A stretch of 64,000 nt of DNA from Tolypeutes matacus (GCA_026826555.1 JAKSZT010053883.1:30609282-30673281); one strand, 5' to 3'. Positions 43,335 through 54,289 are shown, numbered from the stretch's first letter. Numbers and translations are program-made. The notes: generated by a model from the sequence alone, not told the origin.

Positions 43335-43615
43335 TGGCAGATCTGGGCCCACCTGTCGCAGCGGCGTTCCAGCTCCAGCCGTCTCCCTGTCGTATGTGCC
43401 CACTTGCTCCCTTGCACAGCCACACTCTCCCACCTCCCTGCCATCTTGGACCCACACACCAGTGTGGACCCACCCACTCTCCCATGGACACGAGAGTGCA
43501 TAGAAGTGCACGCGGGCTGGAGGGGAGGGACACAGCTGCTCTGTCAGGCACACGTGCAGGCTTCTGCTCGCACGCACACGGACACACCACATGCATGCAC
43601 ACCCCTTCCGGCACC
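43335..43615. other. No gene recognised; short AC-rich piece
   Basis: The AC-rich part is about 43560-43605 (cacgcacacggacacaccac). Confidence 0.45.
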
Positions 43616-43619
43616 AGGA

Positions 43620-43835
43620 AGGAGTAATAATCCCAGCAAATACTCATCAAGTGCTTCCTGTGTCTAGTCTTGACTCCTGACTGCAACCCCAGGAGGTAGG
43701 AGGCCTGAGCAGCCTCATTTCACAGACACACAGGCACAGAGAGGTCAAGTCGTGCTCGAGTTCACACAGCTCAGGAGCAGCAGAGCCAACTCTCAGGTCT
43801 GAGCTCCTGACCACGACTCTGCTGCTAGGATGTGC
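43620..43835 (-). mobile_element. MIR SINE, nearly full length
   Basis: Antisense MIR: gcaaatactcatcaagtgct, cctcatttcacagacacaca, cacagctcaggagcagcaga, gtctgagctcctgaccacg. Confidence 0.9.
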
Positions 43836-43974
43836 ACGCAAGGGCCCCCTTGACCACCCATTTAAATTAGCTTCCTCTGATACACGTTCTTGTAGCACCT
43901 CGAGGCTTTCCTTGAAGTCGATTATCATAGTTTTAATTATATACTAATGTGTTGTTTAATTTTTGCTCCTTCGT

Positions 43975-44045
43975 TCTACATATGTTATAGGGCACCTACT
44001 ACGTGCAGGCACTGTTCTGGGGGGCGGAGGCCTGTTCTCATATCT
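43975..44045 (-). mobile_element. L2 LINE tail, antisense
   Basis: gggcacctactacgtgcagg, cactgttctgggggg: antisense L2 start of tail. Confidence 0.65.
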
Positions 44046-44186
44046 GTCCCTCCCCCTGCTGTCGGCCCCAGGGGGACAGGGCTTCTGTGGCCCTTGCCCA
44101 GCAGGATGGCTTTGGTGTGGAGATGGCACTCAGTCGGTAACCAAAGAGTGGATTAGTGAGGACCCAATAAGGCAGGAGACCCTGCA

Positions 44187-44545
44187 ATGACACAGCATCT
44201 GCACACGTACACGGGAAAGAGCCTTGGATCCCCAGCCTTGCACGCTCGCAGCCTCACACGGAGTCTTGGCACCCACATGCCACCTCTCATCCCCACATCC
44301 TCACAGATGTACTATCACACATGCACACACACACTCACATGCATACTCACACATGCTCCACCACTCTCATGCACATTTGCACAGTCTCACGTGTGCACAC
44401 TCTCACCCACGCTCACACAAGCACATCCCCTCACACTACACTCATGCACACACACTTGTATTCTCCCATGCTCTCCCACACAAGCACTCTCACACCTCAC
44501 CTTCACTCTCACGCACACGCATGCATATTCACAGACACTCCCGCG
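44187..44545. repeat. Degenerate AC-rich block
   Basis: About 350 bp of imperfect CACA/TCACA/CATGCACA repeats (tcacacatgcacacacacac). Low-complexity, with 80-130 codon His-Thr-rich frames that are artefacts of the repeat. Confidence 0.85.
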
Positions 44546-44549
44546 CACT

Positions 44550-46540
44550 GGAGGGACAGGGTGTGAACCCAGGAGCTTCAACAGCTGAGGGAAGGGAGCA
44601 GCGAAGAGCCTAGACAGGCAGCTGGAGGTCCTGCCCCCAAGTCCCCAAGTGGCTACTTGATGTTTGCCCAAACTCAGGAATTTATGAGCTCCGGGAATTG
44701 TGACTATTGGGTCAGGGTGGATAATAAGGTGCTTTTGGATATTATTTCTTAAATGTCTCTGGGTCTAGCAGGGAAAGGGGGACATCGGGTTGGAAGAGTG
44801 TGGGGTGGCTACAAATCCTTTGGGCTCAGCAGCCAGGATGGAAGGGAGAGGATTGGGGGGTGGGGGTGGCCTGGGGTGAGGGCAAAATCCCCGCCCTTCT
44901 TCAGCCCTTCCTGGGGCTGGCTGAAGGGCACCTCCTCCCGGACGCATCTGGCCATGCAGACTGTGAGGGTGCAGAGTCCCAGCCAGGAAGGACCCGGCGA
45001 GCGCTGGGATCAAGGCTGAGGATTAATCAGGGCATTCCGGGCCTCGGGGAGATCTCAGGCAGAGCCTGGCACAGGCAGAACGGGCAGCTGAGGGGGCAGC
45101 AGGACCAGGCTGGGCAGGAGGGCGGAAAGTTCCAGCCCAGGCTGGGACGTGGCACAAAGCCTGGGCAGGGACCAGCTCAGTGGTCACGGGCTCCACGTGG
45201 CAAGGGCACGAATAGAAAGAACCTTCTGGGCACTGACACTCAGAGCACCCCCAAATGTGATAACTCCCACGGCGGATGTTCAGGTATGCTGGGGGTGTGC
45301 AGGGTAGAGGTGGTTTCCAGCTCAGGAGACCAGGGGGCAGGCCAGTGAGGGGAAGGAGGAGATGATGGGGAGAGGAACAAAAAGAGGTCTGGAGTGAGGG
45401 GCAGGCAGCACCTTCCCCCTTAGAGTCTGGAAAGAGAACAAGGAGGGGCTGCTCTAGCCCTGCCTTGTCCCCTCCTCAGGCTCCAAGGCAAGGCAGGGCA
45501 TTCCTGCCTGCCCCTAATAAAGCTGCCGGATGCTCTGATATCCTTGTGGAGCTCCTTCCCTACCAGCCCCTGGTCCTCCCTTGTCTGCCTGCCTCCCAGG
45601 TGCTACCATCACTCTGGGACTCAGGCACGATCTTCATGGAGATCCACATGGGAGGTGGGGGCAGCAAGAGCAGGCACAGGGGATTCCCAGACACGGAAAT
45701 GCGTGTGCAGTCTCGGGCAGGTCCATGGGCACCCCTGCCTCTGACCCTCATACGTCTCCTTTGTACCTGATGGGCAAAGGTGTGGGGGATTGATCCATTC
45801 CAAGACGCCCCAGGACAGGCGTCAGGGGTGGTGATGGGATGAGCTTTCCTGCTTGTGCAGAACGGGGCAGAGGGAAAGGCCTTGGGATCACTGCCTTCTT
45901 CCCCTGCACAAAAGCAGCCACTGAACAGCAAAAGGCTTTTCAGAGGCTGCACCCTAAGCCCCAGCTGCTGTCATTAAACCTCAAAGTCTTCCTGCCCCAC
46001 CAGGTTGTCATCGGCCTCTGCCACCCCCCAGACTCCTGCTGGGAAGCTCCTCTCCCCGACTCTGTGCCATATCATACTTAGGGCTCTTCTCTGTCTGATT
46101 TCCCACAAAGTATAACCTGGCAATGAAAGGTGTGGGTGCCCCCTCCCAGCTGCTTTCCTTCCCCCAACCTCACTGTGGTATCTCTGTAAAGGGGGTGGGG
46201 GCAGGGAGGACAGGATAAATACCACTGGCTCCAGGAGAAGATAGGGGAGGAAGTCCTACTTGCCCAGGGTCCCCATCAGTCTCCCTGGACCACAGCTCCC
46301 ACCCCAGCTGTTCTCTACCCAGCCCAAGAGAAAGGGACTCACCCTTGAGCCTAGAGAAAACCTCAGCCTAAGCCATGGACCCAGACTTAGTGTTTCCTTC
46401 TCTCTGAGCTTCTGGGGAGAATTCCAGAGGAGCCAACTGCCCAAGAATGCAGAGTTATTGGAGAAAGCTAGTGCTTTTTAGTCCTGAAGCTTGACTTGGA
46501 GAGAGACTGTCAAGATCCTTCACACCCATCCAAACTGTTT
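44550..46540. other. No gene recognised; one potential G-quadruplex
   Basis: GC-rich unique sequence. A G4 candidate lies at 44855-44882 (runs of 6, 5, 4 and 3 G; loops 1, 6 and 3). The 182-codon + frame (44800-45348) is Gly/Pro-rich and without domains. Confidence 0.5.
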
Positions 46541-46546
46541 GAGCAC

Positions 46547-46643
46547 TATCCATCCATCCACCACTTGCCCATCAGTCCATCTATCCAACCATCCATCCAT
46601 CCATCCATCCATCCATCCATCCATCCATCCATCCAACCATCCA
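46547..46643. repeat. (CATC)n microsatellite
   Basis: Imperfect CATC array with a pure core at about 46589-46634 of eleven to twelve units. Confidence 0.96.
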
Positions 46644-46910
46644 GATCATGTTCACTGAGCCATGGCTGTGCTGGACCCTGTACTGGGCTCTGGGGTCAAA
46701 GAAGATGAGTCAACACAGTCCCTGCCCTCGAGGAGCTCCCAGCCTGGTCAGGGAGGAGCCGTGGAGACAAAACAACAGGACAGTGTGATAAGTGCAATTA
46801 CCAAGCTATGAACAAAGAGCTGTGGAAACAGGTTGGCCAAAGCCTAGAGGAGCTGGGGCAGGTTGGCAGAGGAGGTGACACTTAAACAGCCTTGAAGAAT
46901 GAGTGGCAGT
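46640..46910 (-). mobile_element. L2 LINE, antisense 3' region
   Basis: Antisense L2: tgttcactgagccatggctg, agtccctgccctcgaggagc, agtgtgataagtgcaattac, gaggaggtgacacttaaaca, gccttgaagaatgagtggc. Clear collinear match, with the CATC array sitting where the L2 tail would be. Confidence 0.85.
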
Positions 46911-46914
46911 CTTC

Positions 46915-47230
46915 CAAACAGAAACTTGGGGAAGAACTAATTCCGACATCCCTCAGAGATGTCTTGTGACAGTTTTAGTGCCACAGCTAATAACTTTGGA
47001 GTTCAAATCTAATCCTCCCCAGCCTTTGAGCTTGAACATGATGGCAGGAACTTTAGACCCTCAGCCAGGAATTGGAGCCTCCAGATAATAGTCACCCACC
47101 CTGCCCCCCAAGGATACAGCCTTCCCCCAGAAATCCCAGCACTTTCATTTAGGGGGAGAGCCTGCAACTCCAGCTGGCGGGGCACTCCCTTCCCCCTCAC
47201 AGAAATTCTGATCACGGGTGAATGATCGAT
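46915..47230. other. No feature recognised
   Basis: Unique sequence. Confidence 0.45.
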
Positions 47231-47232
47231 CG

Positions 47233-47257
47233 AGAGCAGAGCAGAGCAGAGCAGAGC
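47233..47257. repeat. (GAGCA)5 microsatellite
   Basis: Five tandem gagca/gcaga units after atgatcgatcga. Confidence 0.93.
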
Positions 47258-47384
47258 TCAAAGCAATGGACATACCACGCCCAAAGTCAAGCTGGTAGGT
47301 CGAGAAGGCAGAGTTCAAGGGTCATGGCTCCAGGCCATCAGGTGGGCGAGGCTGTGGTTCAACTCCTCTGTCCCCCTAGCAGGA

Positions 47385-47600
47385 CTTGTGCTTAAGTAGT
47401 TTATTTAGGAGGTGATCCCAGTAGACGCTAGGTGAGGAATGGGGAAGTACGACAGGGAAGGGAAGGAAGCCAAAACAGGGGAGTGTTGTGGAGTAGCTTA
47501 TCCTGCAGGCAACCTGTGCTCAATCCCACTCCGAAGTTCTGGGAGAGTGTGTAGACTGTGCCTCGGGGTCATCCCACCCCCATAGCAAAGAAGCCAGGGT
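47385..47600 (+). mobile_element. Unnamed ancient mammalian repeat
   Basis: The text taagtagtttatttaggagg, tgatcccagtagacgctagg, acagggaagggaaggaagcc is familiar as an interspersed mammalian repeat. I cannot place it in a family. A possible relative starts at 61404. Confidence 0.5.
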
Positions 47601-47604
47601 ACTT

Positions 47605-48285
47605 GTCCCCCAATTCCCATCCGTCCTTGGCCGAGGGCTGCTGATGGCAGCACGAACAGCCAGCATTTCTGTCCTGGAGAAAGACCCCACCAGCAAGACT
47701 GGAAGCCGAGTGCCAAGGGGATATGGGCTCAGCATCCACAGCATCTGCTGCCACGCCCATGCGGGGACCCCTCTGGCCGCAGCAGGGGAGGGACGGGCTA
47801 TCTTCCGGGCTGAGGGGGGTCTGAAGCTTTAGTCCTTCAAAAGAAATCTAAGTCATTGGGAAGGTTCAACTCTGAGCGATGATCAGTGACAACACCAGAG
47901 GATGATGTCAGGATGGCAAGTGCCTTCTCTCATGGACTTCCGGCAGGGGTGAAAGGTGCCAGGCCACAGGGCCCAAAGAGCTTTAACGCAAACGAAAACC
48001 CAGCCTGGCCCCATCCTCCCGGAGTCCCAGCTCCTCTTGGCCCCTGGGCACCACGGTGGAGGCCAGGACAGGACGCCAAGAGCAGTGGGCAGAGCTGCCT
48101 GGTGGGTCTTCAAGGCCGCAGGAGGCAGTACCTCTGGGGTGGCGGTGAGGATGGCAGTTGAAAGCTTTGCTGAGCACCCAAACCTGCCCAGAGGCCCCGG
48201 CGGCAGAGCGAGAAGCAGCCACGGCCACCGGCCAGGCAGGCAAAGATCAGGGACCCCCTTCCTAGGAAGGGCTTCACAAGTGCCC
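47605..48285. other. No gene recognised
   Basis: GC-rich unique sequence. Overlapping frames of 91-162 codons on both strands (47883-48371) reflect low stop density. Confidence 0.5.
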
Positions 48286-48289
48286 AAGA

Positions 48290-48680
48290 ACCGCTTTAAG
48301 TGAGGAATAACTTTACTCCTGAGAGTTGCAAAGTGAAACTCCGCAAAGTGCCGAGTCACAGAAAACGCCAAGATTCTTCACACACAGAATAATGAGGCAA
48401 TAAAACTCAGCTATAAAGTTAAATAATTTACCATAAATATCTAAAGCTCTCAAATCATTCTCTACATTAACTGCCTATGTTTAAAATGATCTTTGCATTC
48501 ACTATGTCACAGATGGCAAAAGCAGACAAGAGAGTCCTTGACAACTCTAACTGCAATTAGCCCTTCCCAGCTGCGGTGATTTAAAGGCCTTTTCAGTTAA
48601 GCTGAATGAAACACCCGCGCTTTATAAATAAAGGCTTTACCAGGGCTGACAATGAAGTATTTGAAATGTACAGGCCTGAG
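48290..48680. promoter_or_regulatory. Strong candidate conserved non-coding island
   Basis: A 390-bp AT-rich island with GC-rich flanks and no repeat identity. Motif-like words: gaataatgaggcaataaaac, gttaaataatttaccataaa, aatgatctttgcattcacta, actgcaattagcccttccca, ggtgatttaaaggccttttc, ctttataaataaaggcttta. Homeodomain-type (TAATTT, CAATTAG, CCATAAA) and TCF/HNF-like (ATCTTTGC) cores cluster. No long frame spans it. Confidence 0.4.
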
Positions 48681-48879
48681 CTGGTGGAGGGGGTGGGGTG
48701 GGGAGAGGACTGTCACTACATCCTAAAACCCAAGCCCTACACACCCTGCGGCCGCCTCTCTCCCTCCCAGGCCAGGCTCGTCATCCTCTGCCTCCCTCCT
48801 CCCAAGTACACTGTCCCCACTCCCTTGGACGCATGCCCGTCCCCTGCCCTCTCCACACACACCCTCTTCTGCCCCTCCC

Positions 48880-48990
48880 TCTCCCTGCACACATGCTCCA
48901 TATCCCTCCAGCCAAGCACACACACATGCACACGCGTTCCCACCCCTCCTCCCCTCCACTCAGTCTCACGTGTGCACACACACATACAGA
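48880..48990. repeat. AC-rich tract
   Basis: Two patches of CACACA (caagcacacacacatgcaca; tgtgcacacacacatacaga) in C-rich sequence. Confidence 0.7.
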
Positions 48991-48994
48991 GCTG

Positions 48995-49570
48995 AGGATG
49001 TCGTGCATCTTCACGAAAGGTGCTCGGGGCCATGGGCAGCTTTTCGGCAGGCACAGGCCAGCTGAGGTCACCTGTCTCGGGTGGGCGTCTCTGGCGGGTG
49101 GCTGGGCCCGGAAGCCCTCATTGCTCTAGCTGGCAGAGGAGGAAGAGTCCTCTCTGTGCCCGGGAGGAGTTGCCCTTCAAGAACACACGAGCACCTTGGA
49201 GATGAGAGGTAGGAGGCGGCTGTGGCAGCGTGCAAAGGAGGTCAAGGTTACCTCTGATTGCCGCGGAGCGCTCCTCCCGAGGGCCGGTTGGTTAATTGCT
49301 TGGAGTCTGGTGGCAGAGGGAGCTGTCAGTAAAACGGCCCCTCAGAATCACATGCTTGGATCTGTGGGCTCCTTCCAAGGAGACCGAGGCTGGGCCCCCG
49401 CCTGCTTCCCAGCCTTGCCCACAGCACAGTGGACGCAGGCCAGGTATTGTCCATGCGGTCTGCAAGTCACATTTGGGATTCACAGCCCTCTTTCTACATG
49501 TCCTGATGGGGTCAGAGCTTGTCCTCCTTCATAGCCTACCCTGCCCTGGTACCCACAGAGAGATAAACCC
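48995..49570. other. No feature recognised
   Basis: GC-rich unique sequence with somewhat raised CpG near 49195-49290 (gccgcggagcgctcctcccg); too short for a CpG island. Confidence 0.5.
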
Positions 49571-49574
49571 ACCA

Positions 49575-49800
49575 GATGTTTACTGAGCACTATGTCCCAG
49601 GCTCCATGCAAGCCCCTTCCAGACATTAGCCCATTTAAGTGCTCACTAAAATTCCATGAAGTAGATTCTGTTATTCTCATCTTCCATTATTCAGGTGGGG
49701 GAAGGGTAGCACTGGGAGGTTAAGTAACTTGTCTAGGGTCTCTCACCAAGTAACCAGAGAAGCAGCCCAGCCTCAGAGCACACACCCTAACCACTACACT
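49575..49800 (-). mobile_element. MIR SINE, nearly full length
   Basis: Antisense MIR: gtttactgagcactatgtcc, attctgttattctcatcttc, gggaggttaagtaacttgtc, ending at the tRNA-like ccctaaccactacact. Confidence 0.92.
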
Positions 49801-49804
49801 AGCA

Positions 49805-50250
49805 AGCTGTCATCCTGGCCCTCCAGAGCCTGTTCTGCCTGCAGCCCCTCAGATACCTTGGCTGAGCCCTGGGCCCCTGCCCAGCCCTCTCAGCCTCCTC
49901 TCTTGGGCTTGGGATCCTGCTCGTGAAACACGAGGCAGCCTTCCACGTGACTAGGCACCCCCTGGCCTTCCCTCATCCTGCTGTGTCCGCTGGGCGAGGC
50001 CTTCCCTGCACAGACACATCTACCACCCCCAGGCCCACCATCCTGGGTCTTCCACCACAATATCTGCTTTACTTCCTAGCTCAGAAAAGCCAAGGTCCCT
50101 GGTACCTGGCCAGCACCGTTTCACATCCCTGGGGGCTGGGAGAGCTCCAGGGAAGAGCTGGCTCCAAACAGTCTCTGAGGCTGTTGGGAGAACTGGCCAG
50201 AAGTTCCAGAGAACCATTTGGGCTCCTGGAGGGCTCCGCCCCAGGCAAGC
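49805..50250. other. No feature recognised
   Basis: GC-rich unique sequence. Confidence 0.5.
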
Positions 50251-50254
50251 ATCA

Positions 50255-50400
50255 AGAGGTTACTGTTCCCATTAATTTGCTGTTTATAATATTCGAGTTC
50301 CAGAGAGCTGTCTGGGCTGGGACCCAACTTACAAAGGAGGAAAACAAAACTCATTGTATCTCTAATGGCAACTGAATGTATTTACAAGATCTTGAGGTCC
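50255..50400. promoter_or_regulatory. Candidate non-coding island
   Basis: tcccattaatttgctgttta, taatattcgagttccagaga, aaaacaaaactcattgtatc, aactgaatgtatttacaaga, cattaaacgaatggg. Unique AT-rich sequence between GC-rich flanks. Confidence 0.28.
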
Positions 50401-50404
50401 ATTA

Positions 50405-50750
50405 AACGAATGGGAGGGGGAGCTGGGGGTGGAGCTGTCCCAAGGGACTAGATTGTGGTCTGGAGCAACTGGGCAGCCTGCAAACCACTGGTAGCCAGAG
50501 TGCCAGGGAGCAGGGTGGGGATGCCAGGGGCCACTCGGACCGGATGAGAAGGGCAGTCGATTAGTTGCAGACCTAAGCCCCAGCCTGGCTGGGGTCATTG
50601 GAGCCTCCTGAAAAGGGGCATCAATTTTGTATCCACAATGAGTGTAAATGCGGAGGCGGGGTCCCAAGCCCTGACCCACCTGCCCTCCTCCCCCGCAGCT
50701 GCTCCTTTCTTGGAGAGGGGAGGGACTAGAGATTGACTTGAGCCGACTGA
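50405..50750. other. No feature recognised
   Basis: GC-rich unique sequence. Confidence 0.45.
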
Positions 50751-50754
50751 GGAA

Positions 50755-50990
50755 AGCACATGTGCTTGAGTCAGGAAACTGCAGGTTCAAACTCCAGCAC
50801 CACCACTTCCTTGTTCTGTGACCTTAGGCAAGTCACTTCACCTCTCTGAGTCCATGTTCTCACCTGTACACTAGGAATAAAGGCCCTTCCCTCATCCAGC
50901 GGGTGAGAATTCAATGAGCTCATGCACCTGAGACAACTAGTGCAATTTCTGGTACCTTGCAGGGGCTTCATAGATGCTAGTTTCCTTAAT
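50755..50990 (+). mobile_element. MIR SINE, nearly full length
   Basis: Sense MIR: gcaggttcaaactccagcac, tgaccttaggcaagtcactt, cacctctctgagtccatgtt, ttcaatgagctcatgcacct, gcttcatagatgctagtttc. Confidence 0.92.
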
Positions 50991-51040
50991 GCCTGCACCC
51001 CCTCCTTTTCTGGCCTCCCTTTGACAGGGCTCCTACATGA

Positions 51041-51260
51041 CCATAGAACAGAGGTTCTTAACAAGGGGTCCATGAGCTTCAATTGAAATTCAAAAAAAAA
51101 AAACAAAAAACATTCTTGTGGGGACGTGTTGGTGCAGGTGTGATATATTTATTAAATAATACACAATATAGTGTGGACTTAGTAAGGAACAAAAAAGGTT
51201 AAGAACCCCTGCCATTAAAAATTACATTAAATAAAAAACAAAAAAAACCCTGCCATAGAA
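51041..51260. mobile_element. hAT relic with 8-bp duplication plus a tail-only insertion
   Basis: Terminal inverted repeats cagaggttcttaac (51049-51062) and gttaagaacccctg (51198-51211) match at 13 of 14 positions. The 8-bp duplication ccatagaa is at 51041-51048 and at 51253-51260, as expected for hAT. Between the right TIR and the right duplication lies an extra piece of about 40 bp: A-rich (attaaaaattacattaaata and onward) and flanked by ccctgccat at 51207-51215 and 51248-51256. It looks like the poly(A) tail of a severely truncated retroposon. Confidence 0.8.
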
Positions 51261-51414
51261 GGTCAGAGCCTGAAAGGGCCAAAGAAACCATCTCCTGTAA
51301 CTCCTGCATTTTACAAGCCCAGAGAGCGGGTTCTGGCCCTTTCTTAGTACCGAGTTGCCCTCCCCCATAGGCTCACCTCCACCGGATGCTGCTTTAGGAG
51401 CTTCAGGAGCTGTA

Positions 51415-51530
51415 GTCACCAGCTCTCACACTACAGATGAGAAAACCAGGCTCAGGGAGCTGGTGCAATGTGCCCCATCACCAGCCAAGGGAGAGGCTGG
51501 GATTCGAACCCAGGTCTCTGATCCAGAAGG
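51415..51530 (-). mobile_element. MIR SINE fragment
   Basis: Antisense MIR core and tRNA end: acactacagatgagaaaacc, gggagaggctgggattcgaa, cccaggtctctgatcc. Confidence 0.82.
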
Positions 51531-51534
51531 AGCT

Positions 51535-51950
51535 CCTTCTGGGAATCCGTCTTCAGTTGAACTTCAAGCTCCTTGGAGGCCGTGGCTGTGTCTCAGGTCA
51601 TCTGCCTCTCCGAGTATCAGCTGAGGGCTCTGCAGGGACCCAGGAAACAAGCAATTCTAACAGCACAGGTGCTCAGCCGGGTTCTGAGAGGTGCATGTTC
51701 AAACTCTGGAGGCTGAGTAGTAGGGGATGGGTCAGGTGGAGGCTATGGCCTCCTAGGAAACACTGAGTCCAGGTGAACAATGGAGCCAGCCAAGACGGAA
51801 GCAGGGGCGATGGGGAAGACAAGCTGGGTTGCAGGCCCGAGAAGGGGACACAGCAACCAGCAGATACAAGTGGTGAGGGAGCACATGCTAGGGCTCCTGC
51901 CAGGGCCCGGTGGAAGGCTGAACGTTCCAGCACGGCCGTGAGCAATAACC
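51535..51950. other. No feature recognised
   Basis: GC-rich unique sequence; a short L2-like piece (tccgagtatcagctgagggc) is possible. Confidence 0.4.
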
Positions 51951-51954
51951 AAGA

Positions 51955-52475
51955 CAGCTCGCTGATGATGTGCCAGGTCCTGTTCCAAGCTGTCTACATG
52001 TAGCAGATCAGTGGGTGCTGTTATGGGGTGAATTGTGTCCCCCCAAAATGCATGTCCAAGTCCTGATCCCTGGTCCTGAGAATATGAACTTATTTGGAAA
52101 TAGACTCCTTGAAGATGTTACTAGTTAAGACGAGGCCAAGTGGATTGGGGAGGCTCTAATCCAATATGACCGGCATCCCTCTAAGAAGCGGAAATCGGAC
52201 ACAGACAGAAAGACCCTGGGGAGAAGGCCATTCGAAGGTGGGGAAGGCCGAGTGATGCATCTACACGCCAAGGACTGGCACTGCCAGAGGCCAGGAGAGA
52301 GCACGGGACAAATTCTTCCCTATCGCCTCCAGAGCTGCGAGACAATAAATGTCTGTGGTTTGAAGCTATCTGGTTGTGGCACTGTGTTATGACAGCCCTA
52401 GGAAACTAAGATGGGGGGCACACCACCATTAGCCCCATTTTACGGGGAGAAACATGAGCCTGAAGCTCAGGAGGG
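51955..52475 (-). mobile_element. MIR SINE split by an LTR
   Basis: Left part 51955-52018 (atgatgtgccaggtcctgtt, ccaagctgtctacatgtagc) and right part 52413-52475 (ccattagccccattttacgg, ggagaaacatgagcctgaag) are consecutive pieces of one antisense MIR. The MLT1 LTR at 52019-52412 lies between them, so the MIR is older. Confidence 0.75.
52019..52412 (+). mobile_element. MLT1-type (ERVL-MaLR) LTR
   Basis: Starts tgttatggggtgaattgtgt, continues atgcatgtccaagtcctgat, gattggggaggctctaatcc, aatatgaccggcatccctct and gcgagacaataaatgtctgt, and ends ccctaggaaactaag. Full-length solitary LTR with AATAAA at about 52343. Confidence 0.92.
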
Positions 52476-52674
52476 ATGGAAGTTCTGGAGGCACCAGCCG
52501 GGACATGGGAGATGATGTCCTGGGGGAGGGAGGGTTAGGGGGTGACACGAGGGGCATTCAGTGGACCTGCAGCAGAGCAAGGGCCAGGGAGGGTGACCGA
52601 GCGCAGCGGATCTCCAGGTGGCCACCAGCACATGGCCACGGGGGGGGGCACTCAGGCCTGGTGCAAGGAGCACT

Positions 52675-52875
52675 CCAGCTGGAGTCAGGAGGCCAGATCG
52701 GGGAACCCGCTTTGCCTCTTGCTGAAGCAGTGTCTTAAAGCTATGAGCATCAGAGCCCATCTTCCGTCAAGTGGGGATATTAATAATACTCAGATCAGAG
52801 GACACCAGGGAGGAGATGCAATCAAATATTCGAAAGCCCTTTGTTAACAAGAGGCCCAGTGGCTATTAAGCATCT
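52675..52875 (+). mobile_element. MIR SINE
   Basis: Sense MIR: agctggagtcaggaggccag, aagtggggatattaataata, cgaaagccctttgttaacaa, gtggctattaagcatctgc. 5' part diverged. Confidence 0.75.
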
Positions 52876-52879
52876 GCAT

Positions 52880-53455
52880 AGCAGTGGCCATGTGATGTGA
52901 GTTCTGGGCAAGGTATGTGCATATGACATGGACAAGATGGGGGGTTGTGTGGGGGCTTCTGCAAGAAAAATTATCCCTCTTTTTGTGGAAAGAAGTTATC
53001 TACCAGCAGCCCTCTTTTGGGGTTGCCTCAGTTAAAGAAACCGCCTCACACGGGATCATGCGTCCTTCCGGGAGTGGCCTGTGTCCAATAACTGCTCAGC
53101 ACAGGGGATAGAGCCCTGGCCCGCTCACCCCGAGCTCTTTACGGGGTTGACAGGGGCCTTTGTTGCGACCGCATTGCAGCTCAGTTTCTCGCTGCCTAAT
53201 CCCACCTCCTCCCCTTCCTCCCACAGGTGTGATCCCAAGTGCCCTCTCTAATAAATGTGCCGCTGGGAGACCGCCAAGCCTACGCTTGCACACCATCAGT
53301 GACAAAGACAAGGACACTCATTACTTCCCGGGCAGCCCAGGCCGGGGTGGACAGTGCCGGCTGTTGTCTAGCTGGTCCCAGCAGTGTGCTGCAGGGCCCT
53401 CGCCCAGGTTGCCATCGACATGCCTGCAGTTGCCACCAATCAGGGTGATTTCCTT
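52880..53455. other. No feature recognised
   Basis: Includes a pyrimidine stretch followed by cccacaggtgtgatcccaag (about 53221), which looks like a splice acceptor, but no coding frame follows. Confidence 0.4.
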
Positions 53456-53459
53456 TCCC

Positions 53460-53620
53460 ATTTATTGGCTCTGTGGTCTGGGGCAAGGTACTTCAACCTC
53501 TCTGAACCTTGGGCTCAACTGTAGAGTGGGGACAATAACTCCTACTTCCCACAGGTACTGTGTTCAATTAGTCAGCACTCCCAAAGAGCTTCACGCATTG
53601 CCCGATACGTAGTAAGGGTT
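53460..53620 (+). mobile_element. MIR SINE
   Basis: Sense MIR: tggctctgtggtctggggca, caacctctctgaaccttggg, agagtggggacaataactcc, gatacgtagtaagggttctg. Confidence 0.82.
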
Positions 53621-53699
53621 CTGCCTGCAAACCATTTGCACATTAAAATTTCCCATTCCCCATTTCTTGAATATTTCCACAAATGCCCAGGCTTCAAGT

Positions 53700-53860
53700 T
53701 AATGTAACCTTAAGGACATTCCTTAATCTCTCTGTTTCTCCATTTTTGTCTCTATAAAGTGGCATCAATCTCTCAAGGTTGTCATGAGGATGAGCAAGTT
53801 AATCCCTGGAACACTCCAGAACAGTGTCTTGCACACAGTAGGTCTCAGTAAGGCCAGCTC
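53700..53860 (+). mobile_element. MIR SINE
   Basis: Second sense MIR close to the first: cattccttaatctctctgtt, tctcaaggttgtcatgagga, gtgtcttgcacacagtaggt. Confidence 0.82.
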
Positions 53861-53864
53861 CTCC

Positions 53865-54285
53865 TTTTAACAGTTTTCATCAAGAACTAGATGCACTTCT
53901 CTGGCTGTGGACTCTCCCTTCTTTTAGGTTCTCTACCTCCTAGTTATGCTGCCCAGAATTTTTAGGGAGTGATTCATTCCCATCACCACACCATACTGTG
54001 CGTCACCCTAAGCTTTCCGGCAAAGCAACACCCCTAAAGCTCTTTCACATGTACTTTCCTAGCGTGACTTTGTCTCCGACACATGCAGCTGGACTCAGAA
54101 CCTTTATCTCTGTTAGTTTGCCCTGTTCAATTTGGTTCCGCGTGGTGAAAGCCCTTGGCAAACAGGAGAGCAGAGAGAGCTCGCGAACGAGATGGACGCA
54201 CCCATCAGTACCTTTTCAAGAGCGGTGGCGGGGGGGCCACGAGAGCTGCTGGAAGACTGGAGGGAGGGAGCGGCTTCAGGAGAAC
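53865..54285. other. No feature recognised
   Basis: Unique sequence leading into the island below. Confidence 0.45.
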
Positions 54286-54289
54286 TACA

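Noticed and set aside
44800..45348. 182-codon plus-strand frame
   Set aside because: Gly/Pro/Arg-rich, coincides with G-rich sequence and a G4 candidate; no domain and no splice context.
53215..53330. Possible exon after a pyrimidine-rich acceptor (cccacaggtgtg)
   Set aside because: No long frame, no donor in a plausible position, and no protein resemblance.
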